This document shows, in pieces, positions 47,224 through 59,861 of a stretch of 64,000 nucleotides of DNA. The notes under the pieces are model-generated. The model worked only from the letters and a program-made list of their open reading frames with translations. It searched no databases and had not been told where the DNA came from. Numbering within the stretch: the stretch's first letter is position 1; each line of letters begins with the position of its first letter. The position numbers were made by a program, and so were the translations under genes. Source of the stretch: Corbicula japonica (Eukaryota; Mollusca; Bivalvia; Venerida; Cyrenidae); NCBI GenBank assembly GCA_038501625.1, contig JAZAYU010000080.1, positions 1,116,001 through 1,180,000 of the forward strand, given 5' to 3'.

Positions 47224-47673
47224 CTAGTCTATAAATGTTTTTATGGGGAGTTCAAACTGATTATTCCAGAAATCTGGTTGTCCTACAGACTGTAATATTT
47301 CTTTAATTTTATTTGCCCATTTAAAATTATTACCTGGAAGATGCATCATATAAAATTTATAAATTTGATGAGAATATTTTTGTTCTTCTCCTGTAATTAG
47401 GCGGTTCCAATAAGCTATCATTCGGCTTTTTACAATTATAAAGATTGGGTACCTACCAAATTCCCCATATATATAAGACATTGGGGTAGATTTTCTGGCT
47501 TTAGTAATTTTCCTTAAGAAGTTATTGTGAATTTTCTCTAACATTTCTATGTTTTCATATCCAAATATTTCAGAACCGTAAGTTAGAATTGGAAGTACAG
47601 TATGGTCAAAGGGTTTTATCAATAAATCTATTGGTAAGTCAGCATTGTTAGCTTTAGTAAAAAGAAGATGCAT
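47224..47673 (-). pseudogene. LINE C-terminal region fragment
   Basis: Encodes KANNADLPIDLLIKPFDHTV, LPILTYGSEIFGYEN and WNRLITGEEQKYS, the region after the reverse transcriptase in jockey/CR1-like elements. Frame-shifted relative to the palm. Confidence 0.8.
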
Positions 47674-47688
47674 GGCTTTTGATACCTG

Positions 47689-48165
47689 CTATGTAATATG
47701 TTTCCCGGCTTTTAAAAAGGATCCATTGCTAGATAGTGTTAGTCCTAAGTAATGATAGTTGTCTTGAATTTCAATTGTTTTGTCACCTATTTTAAAGTTG
47801 TAATTTCTTAAATTTCTTGCTCCAAATATTACAATTTTGGTTTTATTTATATTAATGTTGAGATGCCAATTATTACAGTAGTTATTAAAAACATTAAAGC
47901 TTCTTTGAAAATCAGATGGTGACTCAGATATTAAGATAGTGTCATCGTCATAGAGCAGGATCAGGAGTTTAAGCCACATAGTTAAGTCTATAGGAATTTT
48001 AAGCTCTACACCAACTGAACCATTAAGATGCATGTAGGTCTGAACGTCATTTAAAAATAAAGAATAAAGGACTGGTGAAAGATTTTCACCTTGTCTAACT
48101 CCGATTTCAGATATGAAGAATGCAGAATCTTCGCCTTTAAAAGAAACATATGATTTAATACTCAC
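47689..48165 (-). pseudogene. reverse transcriptase fragment (palm, YDDD)
   Basis: Carries GVRQGENLSP and LLILLYDDDTILISES, then the HLNININKTKIVIFG block. The N-terminal palm is in a shifted frame upstream (48166-48560). Confidence 0.88.
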
Positions 48166-48589
48166 ATGTTGTTTATGATAATGAAGAACTGTCCAGTTAT
48201 GTTGTTTTGTAAGAGTTTATGCCAAAGGCCTACCCGCCACACTTTATCGAAGGCTTGTGAAAAATCAATAAAACAGAAATAAAGTTTTTGTTTTCTTTTC
48301 TTCAAGATTTCAATGAGTGAATGAATAGTAAAGATATGGTCTAAGCAAGAGTACCCTCTTCTAAAACCAGCTTGATTTTCTTCTAAAATATTGTTATCTT
48401 CTAAGTATTTTTAACCTCTGATTAAGAATTGCTGTAAATAATTTACCTAAACAGCTCAGGATAGTTATTGGTCTATAATTGCTTGGATCTTTAGGGTCTC
48501 CTTTGTTTTTGTAGATGATCATACCCTCCAACCAGGAGTTTGGAATAAATCCTGTTTCAAATATACAATTAAATAATTATACATAAAAA

Positions 48590-48832
48590 GGTGTCAATAA
48601 CAGCAACAACAGTAGTGACATCAACAACAACTACTACTTCTTCTACAACCACCACCACCACCACCACCACCACCACCACCACCATCAATAACAGGAACAA
48701 CAGTAGTGACATCAACAACAACTACTACTTCTTCTACAACCACCACCACCACCACCACCACCACCACCACCACCCACCACCCACCACCCACCACCACCCA
48801 CCACCACCACCCACCACCACCCACCAGAATGA
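48590..48832 (+). repeat. duplicated (ACC)n array
   Basis: An ~88-bp block (AACAACAGTAGTGACATCAAC, then ACTACTACTTCTTCTAC and (CAC)n) occurs twice; the second (CAC)n grades into CCACCACCCA. The open frames here are low-complexity only. Confidence 0.95.
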
Positions 48833-49470
48833 TCAGCAATTAAAGCAACATTAACATTTTGCGGCTAAAATGACATTGTGTAATTATTTATTGTTTAAAG
48901 TAAATGCTTAAATTCCGCAGATCGCTATGTACATGAAATTTCTGTATTTTAAACGATTTGTCTTTGAAATCCAGCACTTGTTTACAAATGATGTCTTAAT
49001 TATGCGAATTTTTTAAAGAATATTTTATATGTTTATCAGTTTTCCTTTTATTCAAATTGACTACGATTTATTGGGACTACCCTTCTTATGCTTCTATTTC
49101 TTTATCATATGGAACATTTAGTAATACATGTACATATGGATATATTTACACTTCAACTTCGTCATCTACGATGAAGTCCTATTTATCTTACGAATCTAAT
49201 TTCTGATGGTAAACAGTGTGACGTATTACTTTAAAAGGCGTGGCTACATTAGAACCGTTCACAATTTATTGGATGTTGCACAATGCTTTGACGTGTGACG
49301 TCGCACGCACGTTTAGTCACGAGATGCTGCGAAAAACCGTTCACTCATTCACTTTGTCGTCAACATGGCTGTTCCAGAAGCCATCCGAAAAAGCCGTAAT
49401 ATTACACTTTTATTCATTACTTCTCTATAAATGAGAGTATTTATGTGTATTTATGTATCGATATGTGATA

Positions 49471-49570
49471 GTTTTCATTTTGGTATGAAAAACAGTTGGA
49501 TTGTTAAAAGTACGTATAAAGCCCTTCACTCATTTTAAACAACCAAACTGTTTCATACCAAAATGAAAAC
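49471..49570. repeat. ~100-bp imperfect hairpin
   Basis: TTTTCATTTTGGTATGAAA opposite TTTCATACCAAAATGAAAA, with ACAGTTGG inside the stem. Confidence 0.75.
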
Positions 49571-49705
49571 CAACAAATGTCTGTTCAATTCTTAATGATA
49601 ACACCGTTATGTTTTACAGAAATGAAAAGTTTTTTTTTATAAAGTTAGTACATCTGTGTCCAATGGTAACATCAGCATCATTTAAAACCATGTCATAACA
49701 CAATA

Positions 49706-50100
49706 TTAGAATTTTTTTAAACAACTGTCAGGAGGCATTTCAAAGGCCCTTAAAATATCACGAATAGGTGTAACAATACTCCGTTTGTCAGTCATGTGTC
49801 CTTCTACAATGCCTATAGCAATCAACTCGTCATTGTCCTCAGCAAAGACAAGAGCACCGGAATCTCCAAAAGTTGAGAAATACTCGCCTACTGGAAGGAT
49901 TTCTAACTGATTTTTTTTTGAAAAACTAGTCCCTTCTGCATTAACTTCTGTCCGACTCACGCTGCTGCCTTGCAATCGAAATAAGCCTCTTGTTACTTGG
50001 GATTCGGCGCCGTATTTAAACACAACAGTGTTCCTCTTCAACGAACTGCATTCGTATGTCTTGCCTGTTTTATATATCATTGGTTTATTACCCGAAAACC
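49706..50100 (-). pseudogene. peptidase pseudogene, terminal exon with GDSG motif
   Basis: This exon is fully open: 131 codons from a CAG acceptor to the stop at 49706. It includes Gly-Asp-Ser-Gly-Ala and a following IAIGIVEGHM strand, as in the C-terminal half of trypsin folds. It could still be expressed as a fragment. Confidence 0.65.
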
Positions 50101-50238
50101 CTGCAATAAACAGTTGCCTCGAGTTTTAGATATGTTAACTACTGATCAATAGAGTTAAACTGGCGATGTTAGTAGCACGTAAACACATAAAATTACTAGA
50201 AATGTGACCATAGGACACGGATGCCCCCGCTATGTGAA

Positions 50239-50328
50239 GGATAGACAATGAGTGGAGTGGTCTATGAAAAATAGACGCGAGCGCAGCGAGCGTCTATTTT
50301 TCATAGCCACTCCACGAGGTGTCTATCC
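50239..50328. mobile_element. 90-bp hairpin element
   Basis: GGATAGACA and TCTATGAAAAATAGACGC against their complements around AGCGCAGCGAGCG; sits about 140 bp inside the intron of the peptidase pseudogene. Confidence 0.8.
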
Positions 50329-50654
50329 GACTTAGACCACATGACTCCAAAACCCCGAAATTCTCGTGCACAAAGCATCGATCCCCCAAACTTTACAAGC
50401 CGTCACACAAACTACTGTCATTCACAATTCGTGTATAAAAGAAGCCACATGTATTTAGTGAGTAAATTTGTAATTTTGTTTTAATTTTAGTCAGATCGAC
50501 CGTTAACTTCTCGTGAAATAGTGAAAGACAACGAAAAATTATATATTTTTTTTTTATAAAATTGCATTGTTAAAACGTGTTAATATAAATATTGCAATCT
50601 TGTTACCATGTTTTAAAAATGAAACCAAAAACACGGTGTACGATAATTTAGTTT

Positions 50655-51335
50655 GTATGCTCAAGGTTCTGTGGCAGTTGTCATTGCACCATCATTGATA
50701 AAAAAGAAAATCTTAAAAATCTCTCCAACGGCAAAATGCAGTTCAATAAAACTTAGCACAAATCATTGTTATTTGAGCATGTTTATTTTACATACGTTAA
50801 GAGAAGTTAGAACAGAAAAGAAAAATAGTCAGACCAAAAATTCCTAAAACTGTATATGCAAAAAAACAAACAAAAACGAAGTAACAATTAATATCAATTT
50901 AAATGCCTTCATGAGTAATAAGTTACTGACAACAATATCTAAGAGCCTCTTGTCTAACAAATGTATAGAATACGGTTTATTTGTTAAAGTGTGTATGACA
51001 TTTCCTGGTCGCGAAAAAGGATGACAAAAATAAAAATGTTGATTTCTCTCTTCATAACTGAGAATTCTTTTCAAGGCCCTTAAATATTGTTGTCGGAATA
51101 ATAAAGACGCATGTGGACATTTGAATTGTTGTTTTGTGTTGCTTCGTTTTAATGATTTATTGAAAATTAATAGAATTTTAAGATTTTTTAGGTCTAACTA
51201 TTTTTCTTTACTTTTCTTTACTGTTCTAACTTTTCTTAAAGAACATAATCATACACCAATGACATTGATTAATGCAAAGTTTGTTGGAACTGCGTTTTCC
51301 GTTTCAGAGATTTGGATATTTTTCTTTGTTGTCTA
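50655..51335. mobile_element. fold-back element family F copy
   Basis: The left arm has TTGATAAAAAAGAAAATCTT and CAACGGCAAAATGCAGTTC, with AAAAATAGTCAGACC; the right arm has GGTCTAACTATTTTTC and TGCAAAGTTTGTTGGAACTG. Matches the 12.8 and 37.2 kb copies. Confidence 0.75.
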
Positions 51336-51689
51336 TGACATACCAATTACAATTCTCATAATATGTATCGATAGCACAGTATGACACTAAGATGTCAGCC
51401 GTCCACTTGTTAATATAAACTAGTACACGAGATGCACGTACTTCACGAACCTTCGTTAACAACGCCAAAGAGTTGTCTACGTGATTTAGACAACAGTAAT
51501 ACTGGCCACTGATTGGCCAGTGGGCGGTAGCTGTGGTCTAAGCATCGTTTTCAGACACTCAAGTGCAATTATAGCATTTCAAAGACAGTGATGTGCGAGT
51601 AATTATAAGAATATGCATAAACTTGAAGATCAAGTAAATTATTTGTATTTGTTGCACTGTTGTCTTCTTATTACGGAAATGTCTGTGAA

Positions 51690-53503
51690 GAAGTTGGTGG
51701 TAATACAATGCAATGTCATAGTGAACATTTGTGCTAAGTTATTTTGAAATCCCTTCATTCATAAAGAAGTTATAGCCCGAACAAGTAAATTCAAGTTTTA
51801 GTAACTGTGACCTTGACCTTGGACTTACAGGCATGGGTAATGTACGCAACACACCGCCTTGTCTTGGTAAACATTTGTGCCAAGTTATTTTGAAAACCCT
51901 ACATTCAAAACAAAGTTATAGCCCGGGCAAGAAAATTCTATTTTTAGTAACAGTGACCTTGACCTTGGACCTACAGGCATGAACATGGTACACGACACAC
52001 AACCTTGTCATGGTGAACATTTCTGCCAAGTTATTTTGAAATTACTCTATTCCTGACGTAGTTACAACCCTGACAAGAAAATTCTATTTTTAGTAACAGT
52101 GACCTTAATCTTGGACCTACAGGCGTGGGCATGGTACGTGACACACCGCCTTGTCATGATGAACATTTGTGTCAAGTTATTTTGAAATCACTCTTTTCCT
52201 AACGAAGTTACAGCCCGAACAAGAGAATTGTATTTTTAGTAACAGTGACCTTGATCTACAGGCAGGGGCACGGTACACGGCACACCGACCTGTCGTGGTG
52301 AACATTTGTGTCAAGTTATTTTGAAATCCCTCCATTCATAATGAAGTTACAGCCCGGACAAGAAAATTCTATTTTTAGTAACAGTGACCTTGATCTTGGA
52401 CCTACAGGCTTGGGTATTGTGTGGATACACCGCCTTGTCATGGTGAACATTTGTGACAAGTTATTTGAAATCCCTCCGTTCATAATGAAGTTACAGCCCG
52501 GACAAGAAAATTCTATTTTTAGTAACAATGACCTTGACCTTAGATCTACAGGCATGGGTATTGTGCGGACACACCGCCTTGTCATGGTGAACATTTGTGC
52601 CAAGTTATTTTGAAATCCCTCCATTCATAACAAAGTAACAGCCTGGACAAGAAAATTCTATTTTTAGTGACAGTTACCTTGAACTTTGACCTACAGGCGT
52701 GGGCATGGTACGCGACACACCGCCGTGTCATGATAAACATTTACGCCAAGTTATATTGAAATCACTCAATTCATAACGAAGTTACAGCCCGGACAAGAAA
52801 ATTCTATTTTTAGTAACAGAGACCTTGACCTTTGACCTACAGGCTCGGGTATTGTACGCGACACACTGCCATGTCATGGTAAACATTTGTGCCAAGTTAT
52901 TTTGGAATCACACTATTTATAACGAAGTTACAGCCCGGACAAGAAAATTCTGTTTTAAGTAATAGTGACCTTGACCTTTGACCTACAGGCTTGGGTATTT
53001 TACGCGACTCAACGTCTTGATATGGTGAACAATTATGCCAAGTTTTTTTTTAAAATCCAATTTGAAATAACAAAGTTACAGAGCGGACACGATTTTGCAA
53101 GAAAATTTTATTTTTAGTAACAGTGACCTTGACCTTGGACTTACAGGCATGGATGTTGTACGCGACACACCGCCATGTCATGGTAAACATTTGTGCCAAG
53201 TTATATTGAAATCACTCCACTCATAACGAAGTTACAGCCCGGACAAGAAAACTCTATTTTTAGTAACAGTGACCTTGACCTTTGACCTACAGGCTTTGAT
53301 ATTGTACGCGACACACCGTTTTGATATGGTGAACATTTATACCATGTTATTTTAAATGCAATAAGAAATAACAAAGTTACAGAGCGGACACGATTTTCGA
53401 ACATACACACACACTGACATACATACATACAAACACACACACACACGGACAGGGTGAACACTGTATGCCCTTCCGCCATTACATGGCGGGGGCTTAATAA
53501 TAA
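51690..53503 (-). repeat. ~145-bp tandem array with AAGGTCAAGGTCA motifs
   Basis: About eleven units share AACATTTGTGCCAAGTTATT, AAGTTACAGCCCGGACAAG, AAAATTCTATTTTTAGTAAC and GTGACCTTGACCTTGGACC. The ordered end is a (CA)n run (53401-53450) and CCATTACATGGCGGGGGC. The unit shares the AGGTCAAGGTCACTGTTACT core with the 18-20 kb element. It lies in the pseudogene intron. Confidence 0.9.
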
Positions 53504-54682
53504 AAAATATCATGCTTATTTACGAAAACTGCTGTTGAAAGTAATATCGGTTAAAACGCTTAATGGACTACACTTGGCTGCTGTCAGGTACATTTTTGTC
53601 TAGGCCACTAGTTTGACTCGTATTTATTATACTTTTGAAAAAAAATTTTTTGATATATTGTTTCGTTTATTTTAAAAGTTTTCTTCAGGTTATTGTTGTC
53701 ATAACACTTTGTTTACAAGTTTATGCAAAACTTATACCCAAAAGAATAATTACAGAAGCATTTTTGTAATGTCCTTTAGATCCTTAGAGTGTGTCGACAC
53801 GAATATAATTTTAAGATCCTTATTGTGCAAAATGAAATAAAATGCATCTGATCGAATGCATAACCAATACATGAATACGAGTTTCGATTGCAAACTGGAG
53901 AACCAGTCGACCTCTCGGCCAATGGGACCTATTTCATAACAAGTTTAGAGTTAAAACCATTATCGACAAGTTATGTTAATGTAGTGCAGATGTACAAGAA
54001 TACATTTGCTTAATGGAACCTTTAAAATATCGACTTCGTGACGTATAGCAGATTATAGAAATGGCTAATTGTGCATAGCAATGGAATATCGATTAATTAA
54101 CAGTTGCCTCGAGGAAAAAAAAACACAGACAACTAAATGAATCAAAATACAACAGACTCGGTTTGATTAAGCCTGTTCATGTGCAGTAATAAAAAAATAC
54201 ACACACGCACAAACGCACGCGCGCATGTCTTATGAGAATACCGACAGCCGAGTCAGAAAAAAATATCGGATTGACTATCAAAAACGGACTAACGACACCT
54301 AACTGAAAGTTGAAATGAAGGAATTCCATTTTATGATATGTACTTGTTAGCATTATGGATTATAAGCCCGGTCTTCATCACAAAGAATTTCATGGAGAAT
54401 TCGACATCACTGATGTAATTTAAGTTAGCTTATACGAAAGTTTAACTTAAACGTAGCTTTTCAAATACACCCCAATTTAGCAGTCTTCAAATATCATTGT
54501 TGTTGCACTTAAACTAAAACGCTTCATGTTATGATGCATTGCAATCTATTCCATAGTAAATTATCCGCGTACTTGAAGGTGTGTTTTATAGTAAGCATTT
54601 AAAAATATTATGATATGATATCGTTTATATTCACTGGAACCTTATCTACGATGCAAACGTTCACTTGTTTATGAAATCTTAC
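53504..54682. other. pseudogene intron, mostly nothing recognised
   Basis: Only a family C repeat copy at 54120-54200 (GACTCGGTTTGATTAAGCC, TTCATGTGCAGTAAT) and a short CA/CG run near 54200. Confidence 0.5.
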
Positions 54683-55650
54683 CGCTGTTCATAAAGGTGT
54701 CAGTGTATGGAAAGTTGCCGCCTATTGGTTTTCGATCTAAAACCTTAATCAAAACGGCATCGATGCCTGCTTGGCTGTCATCTCCAGTACAATAAATTGC
54801 GTCTACAACACGGCCAAATGCCTTGGATTCAGGTATTATCGGCTGATACACAAGAATTGGTTGACCTTCTTCTGTCCACCTAGAAGCACATATACCATGC
54901 TTAGGATGGTCTTAAAATCCACCAAGTGTTCCATATGTGCCGTCTTTGTTGCGAATAGCTCAGTCCATTTTGAAATGTTCATGGTGATCAAAATGTCCAC
55001 CACACGAATGCATGTAAACAGCTTCTCTGACATCAACTTGAACTCCTTCTATTTCTTCTGGAAAAGGCTCTTCCGAAATTGGTATTTGGCCTTTGATGTG
55101 TGTATAAAGCACTATACAGGGTACGTTCTTCGTATCTGACTTCTCTGTTCCAAATATTACTGACTTTACAAGACTAGCTGATATCATGCTAAGGTTTGCA
55201 TGTGTTTGTAAAAGACTGGTTGCATGAGACATAATACATGATAAAACAGGTCCGAAGTCCTGATCCAATAATTCAGACTGAAGTTCTTTTTGATTGCACG
55301 TTTCACTTTCTACACTATCTCGTATTCTGCTCTTTGATATATTTTATAGTCACGAATGTTCAAATTTTCCGTTCCGTTCTTTGTTACAACTACGAAGACA
55401 ATATGCTCATTTCTCTGGTTCTCAACATGTTTGTCATATTTGTAAGCTGGCCAGACATTTTTTATTTTGTTGGAATATTTTTGGATGCTTTTGCTGACAC
55501 TCTGACAAATATCTCTGACAATTTTGGATTTTCTGTTGTAAGTTTCGCACACCCGAGTAGAGACATCGCCAGTTGGAATTTTTTCCCATCTTATCAACTG
55601 ATCTTTGATCTCATAATTTTCATCCAGGAATTTTTGCCACAATTCATTTC
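54683..55650 (-). pseudogene. peptidase pseudogene, upstream exon with frameshift and two stops
   Basis: It encodes GNELWQKFLDENYEIKDQL and further charged sequence, then after the frameshift MISASLVKSVIFGTEK and HSCGGHFDHHEHFKMD, then a TGA, AIRNKDGTYGTLGGF, a TAA, and DHPKHGIC onwards. Protein-like sequence on both sides of every break, in consistent order, marks decay rather than chance open frames. Confidence 0.65.
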
Positions 55651-56754
55651 CTGAAACGTTAAATGTATGTCTAAATTCAAAACATTTGATTCAGAAGTTT
55701 TATTTCAGATCTGGCAGGCATTTTTGATTACATGTCCACTTTTAATCAGTTTCTGGGAAATTTTTTATTTCGTTGTTCGCCTAAAACCTGGTTAAAATGT
55801 TATATCTATATTTGACATTTTCCTTGTAGTTATTAGTTTCTTAAATATTATATGTTTGACTTAATTTGCAAAGTCCTGTTTTCTGCACTCGTTCTCACAT
55901 GGTTCTTATATTTAAATTGTAAACAATAGAAATTACATAATTATAAATATTGTGAATTGCAAACCGATGGATTCTGTTTATATTCGAAATATCCGAGAGA
56001 GATGTTATGCAAGGTGTATGGAAAATACATGTAGCTTTGTTTCTTTCTGTCATTTGATAATTTGACTGTCATGAAAGAAGTAGTATCATCAGCGAATAAA
56101 CGGTTTTGAAATAAGCAATTTATTTTATTTCAACATAGAATCCACATACAAGTTAGGAGTGGAGTGGCATTATCAAATAACATTCATGAACTAAGTACAC
56201 CGATTACAATAACTGTCTTATCACTATTTTAGGATCATATGCTAACCATAAACATAAACACATATTTGGCAGAAGGTTATTTAATTTTAAAAGGATTGCA
56301 CAGCAACTCCAAAGAAGACTGTCTTGATCTTAGATATAACTAACCAACAGAAAATCATATTTAAATACCGAAAAAGTATAGTCGTGTTTATAATAATTTA
56401 TATTGGAATGTTATAAAGTAAATGATGCTAAAACAAAGTTTTTTAGCAACACGTATTTAAATATTATCTTGGAAATTCATATTTAATGAAAACAAATACT
56501 TTAGCTATAATATAACTATTAAGAAAGTGTGGTCATTATGTAAGGCCGCAGTAACATTGAAAACTGATCATCCTAGAATAATGACTTCCGGTCATTACTT
56601 TATATAGAATGGTGACTACCCGGACATAACATGACTGCTGGATCATAATATTATGACTCCTCCTCACGAAAACTAATGAGACTCAAATAAAAGTTTGACC
56701 CTCTATAGAAAAAACGAACCTCTATCCCAAACTCTAAACCATCTAAATAGATGA

Positions 56755-57070
56755 AAAGGGGAATTTGAAAACCACCGAACACAACATAAATGAAAATATT
56801 GCAGTCTCGGTTTGATTGAGTCGGTTCATGGGCGGTAATGGAAAAGTATACTACTGTCCACACAGCGTAGACCCGGGTTAAGCGCAACTCAGTGTTTACA
56901 CATTGTAAACTGTACCATTTCGATCTATCCCAAATAATGGTATGCATATGACGGGGAACATGGGATCTTCAATGCGGTATTTTAAGATTATAACCTTTCT
57001 GACTTATGGTCACCAGATAAAAGCATGGGCTTGCCATAAACGAGAAATTAATGTGCGAAACTGAACAGAT
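56755..57070 (+). repeat. dispersed repeat family C, longest copy
   Basis: Blocks in order: CACCGAACACAACATAAATG, GTTTGATTGAGTCGGTTCATG, TACTACTGTCCACACAGCG, GCATATGACGGGGAACATGG, AATGCGGTATTTTAAG, GGTCACCAGATAAAAGC and CCATAAACGAGAAATTAATG. Confidence 0.75.
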
Positions 57071-57302
57071 TTAAATTATAGAATTCGGACTGAGTTTTTG
57101 GAATACAAATCCTGCGAATAACAGAAAACGCAAATGGAAAAAAATAAACAGCATGATGTTGATCCTTTTAATAAATGTACAGCGTAATTAAACAATAGCC
57201 GAATGTACATTTGCTGAAATATTGAAACCACCCAACCGACCGAAATATTAAAATAAAAGTTACTTTTAGAACTACTATCTACAAACACAAGTATCGTGCT
57301 CA

Positions 57303-59861
57303 ACGACCTTCAAAGAACGTAACTGATAACATCATTGATTGGATGTAAGGGAGAAGTTTTTTCAGCCGCCGACGGCACAAACAGCACTAATGTGATAGTA
57401 GATTAGATGAAACAACACACATGTAACTTTCCCCATCGTTAGTCATTGAAGAAGAATATTATAATGGCAACCGTCCGTACGCGCGTCCGTGCGTCAATGT
57501 GCCCCTTTGTGCAACAACAGGAAACAAGTGACCGCACCCTTCGTTCATTATTTGACAGAACTGTTTCAAACTTTAATTGATTTAATGCTACCGCGGTATG
57601 AACAAATGTTAATCGTCGTCACTCAGATGAAAATGTTTCCTTTCAAGTTGAAAACAAAACCATTAGAATGAAACTTTACGAACAAATATTAAAGCTAATA
57701 TGTCTGTATCGACAGAAATAGAATAACCAAATTTTTTGGGAGGAAAAACAATTACATAGAGTGACTATTTAATATGCGTCATATCGCTGATAGCACATTA
57801 CGCGTATGTGAATCTTTTAATCTGGTTATCTTCGGGTTTCGGTGTTTTTCAGATACAATATCTAGAGAAGCAAAGAAATAAAATCATCGCAATAAAATAG
57901 GCTTTATCAAGGCCAAAACTCGATGACAAAACAGCATATAAAACATATTTCCAAAAGTTTCTGTTTGATTTCGATTTCTATAAATAAAAATGACCAGAGT
58001 CATTTCAGATCGCTAATGAAAATAATCAAAGGACTGAAGGTACTGATGGGTCGGCCATCAAAACACAATTGAAAAGCGATGGATTTTTGACAAAGAGTTT
58101 GGGTTTGATTAAGTTGGAACAGAAACAAACTGTTGTCTCAAGAACGTGTACCAATTTACCTTATGTCCTCTGACACACAGGTCTTCGAGCCCAGAACAAT
58201 TAAGGTCCAATTAACAAGTCAAGACAAATACTGTTATCAAGTTTGCAGACGCGATGACATGGAAAGCGAATCTGGTGATAGGACAATATGTCTAAAGACA
58301 TAATTAGAATATGATTGGACTTATATACGATAATATGAAATAAGGCACTGCCTCTCTCGGAATTGACCAATCAAAATTAAGTGAAGGATATCATACTTCA
58401 TAGGTCATATGGTCAACAGAGAAACAAAGCTTGTCACAGTTCTCAGACACTATAATTTATTTAAAAGTATCACTCCTTTCGTCCTTGCATTTTGCATTTA
58501 GACAGACTTTTAAAAAAAAATTCATTTTATCAATTAAAACCTTTATAATTCAATAACAACACTTTTTTCAAATCGTTTTCATTTATTTGATCTAACTTGT
58601 GTCTTTATAATTATATAAACACTAATAAAGCTAAGTTAGTTGTCGTTTGAAACACATCAATTGTGTTAAATAACAGATATACATACGCAAAATCGCCCCT
58701 CAAATTATCAATCAATACATTTCAATTCATATCATGAATATAACTTTACAAATACATAAATCTACAAGAAATTCACATACAGTCATTATATACAACAGTA
58801 TCAACAAAGTCCAGTTGATAAATTAATCAACATCACAAACTACACAAAAACAAAATTAAACAGTACCAATCAAAAGTAAAAGACATTATCAACAATATAC
58901 ATGTATATAGCGAGGGTTTTGGGCGGGTGGGTTTTTTATTTGTCGAAAAAGACACAAGCAATGACAAATTTGCTTTCCCTGTAAAATTGAAGTTTAGAAT
59001 TACTAATCGAATTTAATCTCTCATTAATGATTATAAGAATTATCTCCCCTTACAGTTCTATAAGTTACTGCCCCTTTTTCTTATAAAACGTTTCATTAAG
59101 TATTTTAATAATTGCATATTAAAATTAACCAATGAGAGTGCAATGACAAATGGAATATTACCTTAATGACATGAATACTTTTGAAAAGTTTGGAAGAATC
59201 CTGTGAGGAGTTGTTTGCAAGCACAGTATCATGAGACCACCTAAAATTCTGAGTTGAGAAAGGGTGACACCAATGACAGAAAAAGTAGCTAAGCTTGTCA
59301 AAAAATTTGAATATTCTAACTTGAAATCAACAAACAGAATTGGGTCACATCATTTAAAATAATACTACAAGTGACATTATGTTTTTTTCAATGGTTCACA
59401 CAATTATACTGATGCTTTTTTGTCAATTGATGTTTTTTCAATGAGGTGCACATTAAAGTGTTTTTGTTATATTTTATATAAATCGTCTCAATTTCACACC
59501 CGCTATTTGTAGTGACATTTGTGTTGTTTTTTTAAATTCTTGTCCACTACAAAAGCAGCATGCTCCATTGCAGGAACGAGTGGCAATATATAGGCTGTAT
59601 GCTCCCTCAGACAGCCAAAGACAGAATTGTCAAACTGGTCTCCTCACAGCATTCCATGTGAAGCTGTTATCCTGAAATATAAATTTCAACAAATAACCTT
59701 TTTATATTGAAGTTCAAGCATAATTTATGGTCTATGGTTTTTTGAATTTATTTGTCGCAATTGGAAACGGATAAATATTTGACAATAAATTAGTTTTGTC
59801 CAATAATATTGCTTTTCTTGCCCTGGCAATACTACATTTATCCCGACTCTTGGCACGGTAA
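57303..59861. other. intergenic, nothing recognised
   Basis: AT-rich sequence on both strands without splice-framed protein-like segments. Open frames are under 65 codons and show no motif. Confidence 0.5.

Larger units (their letters stand above)
45481..48585 (-). mobile_element. 5'-truncated non-LTR retrotransposon with reverse transcriptase
   Basis: Reading the minus strand from 48585: FIPNSWLEGMIIYKNKGDP, NYRPITILSCLGKLFTAIL, FCFIDFSQAFDKVW, then GVRQGENLSPVLYSLFLND and YDDDTILISES (the catalytic YADD block with Ala replaced by Asp), LNININKTKIVIFG, a thumb/C-terminal region, and CPLCDNEQVGSERHYIVDC. The 3' end at about 45481-45560 has the AAATAAACGATATG-type end and a degenerate TGTTCTGTTCCG tail. 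Several frameshifts break it; nothing precedes the reverse transcriptase. Confidence 0.92.
49706..55650 (-). pseudogene. decayed trypsin-like (GDSG) peptidase-domain gene, two exons
   Basis: Minus-strand exon 55650-54683 joins 50100-49706 through an intron with intact borders (AGCG/GTAAGA; TTTATTGCAG). The second exon encodes VVFKYGAESQVTRGLFRL and STFGDSGALVFAED, the Gly-Asp-Ser-Gly serine-peptidase block, and ends CLKKF. The first exon includes AGIDAVLIKVLD, a likely Asp segment. Breaks: a GT duplication near 55309-55316 shifts the frame (frame resumes as ESETCNQKELQ), TGA at 54962-54960, TAA at 54914-54912. The expected His segment is not seen between KHGIC and QPIIPES and seems deleted. 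Exon 1 opens at an acceptor (GTTTCAG), so upstream exons existed; I found none before 57.5 kb. Intact relatives resemble large mollusc proteins with a C-terminal trypsin-like fold; that comparison is from general knowledge. Confidence 0.7.

Noticed and set aside
52308..52624. Overlapping ~100-codon frames on both strands.
   Set aside because: They are products of the 145-bp tandem array and repeat themselves internally.
56651..56947. 98-codon minus-strand frame.
   Set aside because: It lies within dispersed repeat family C, and its equivalent in the 36.3 kb copy is not conserved as coding.
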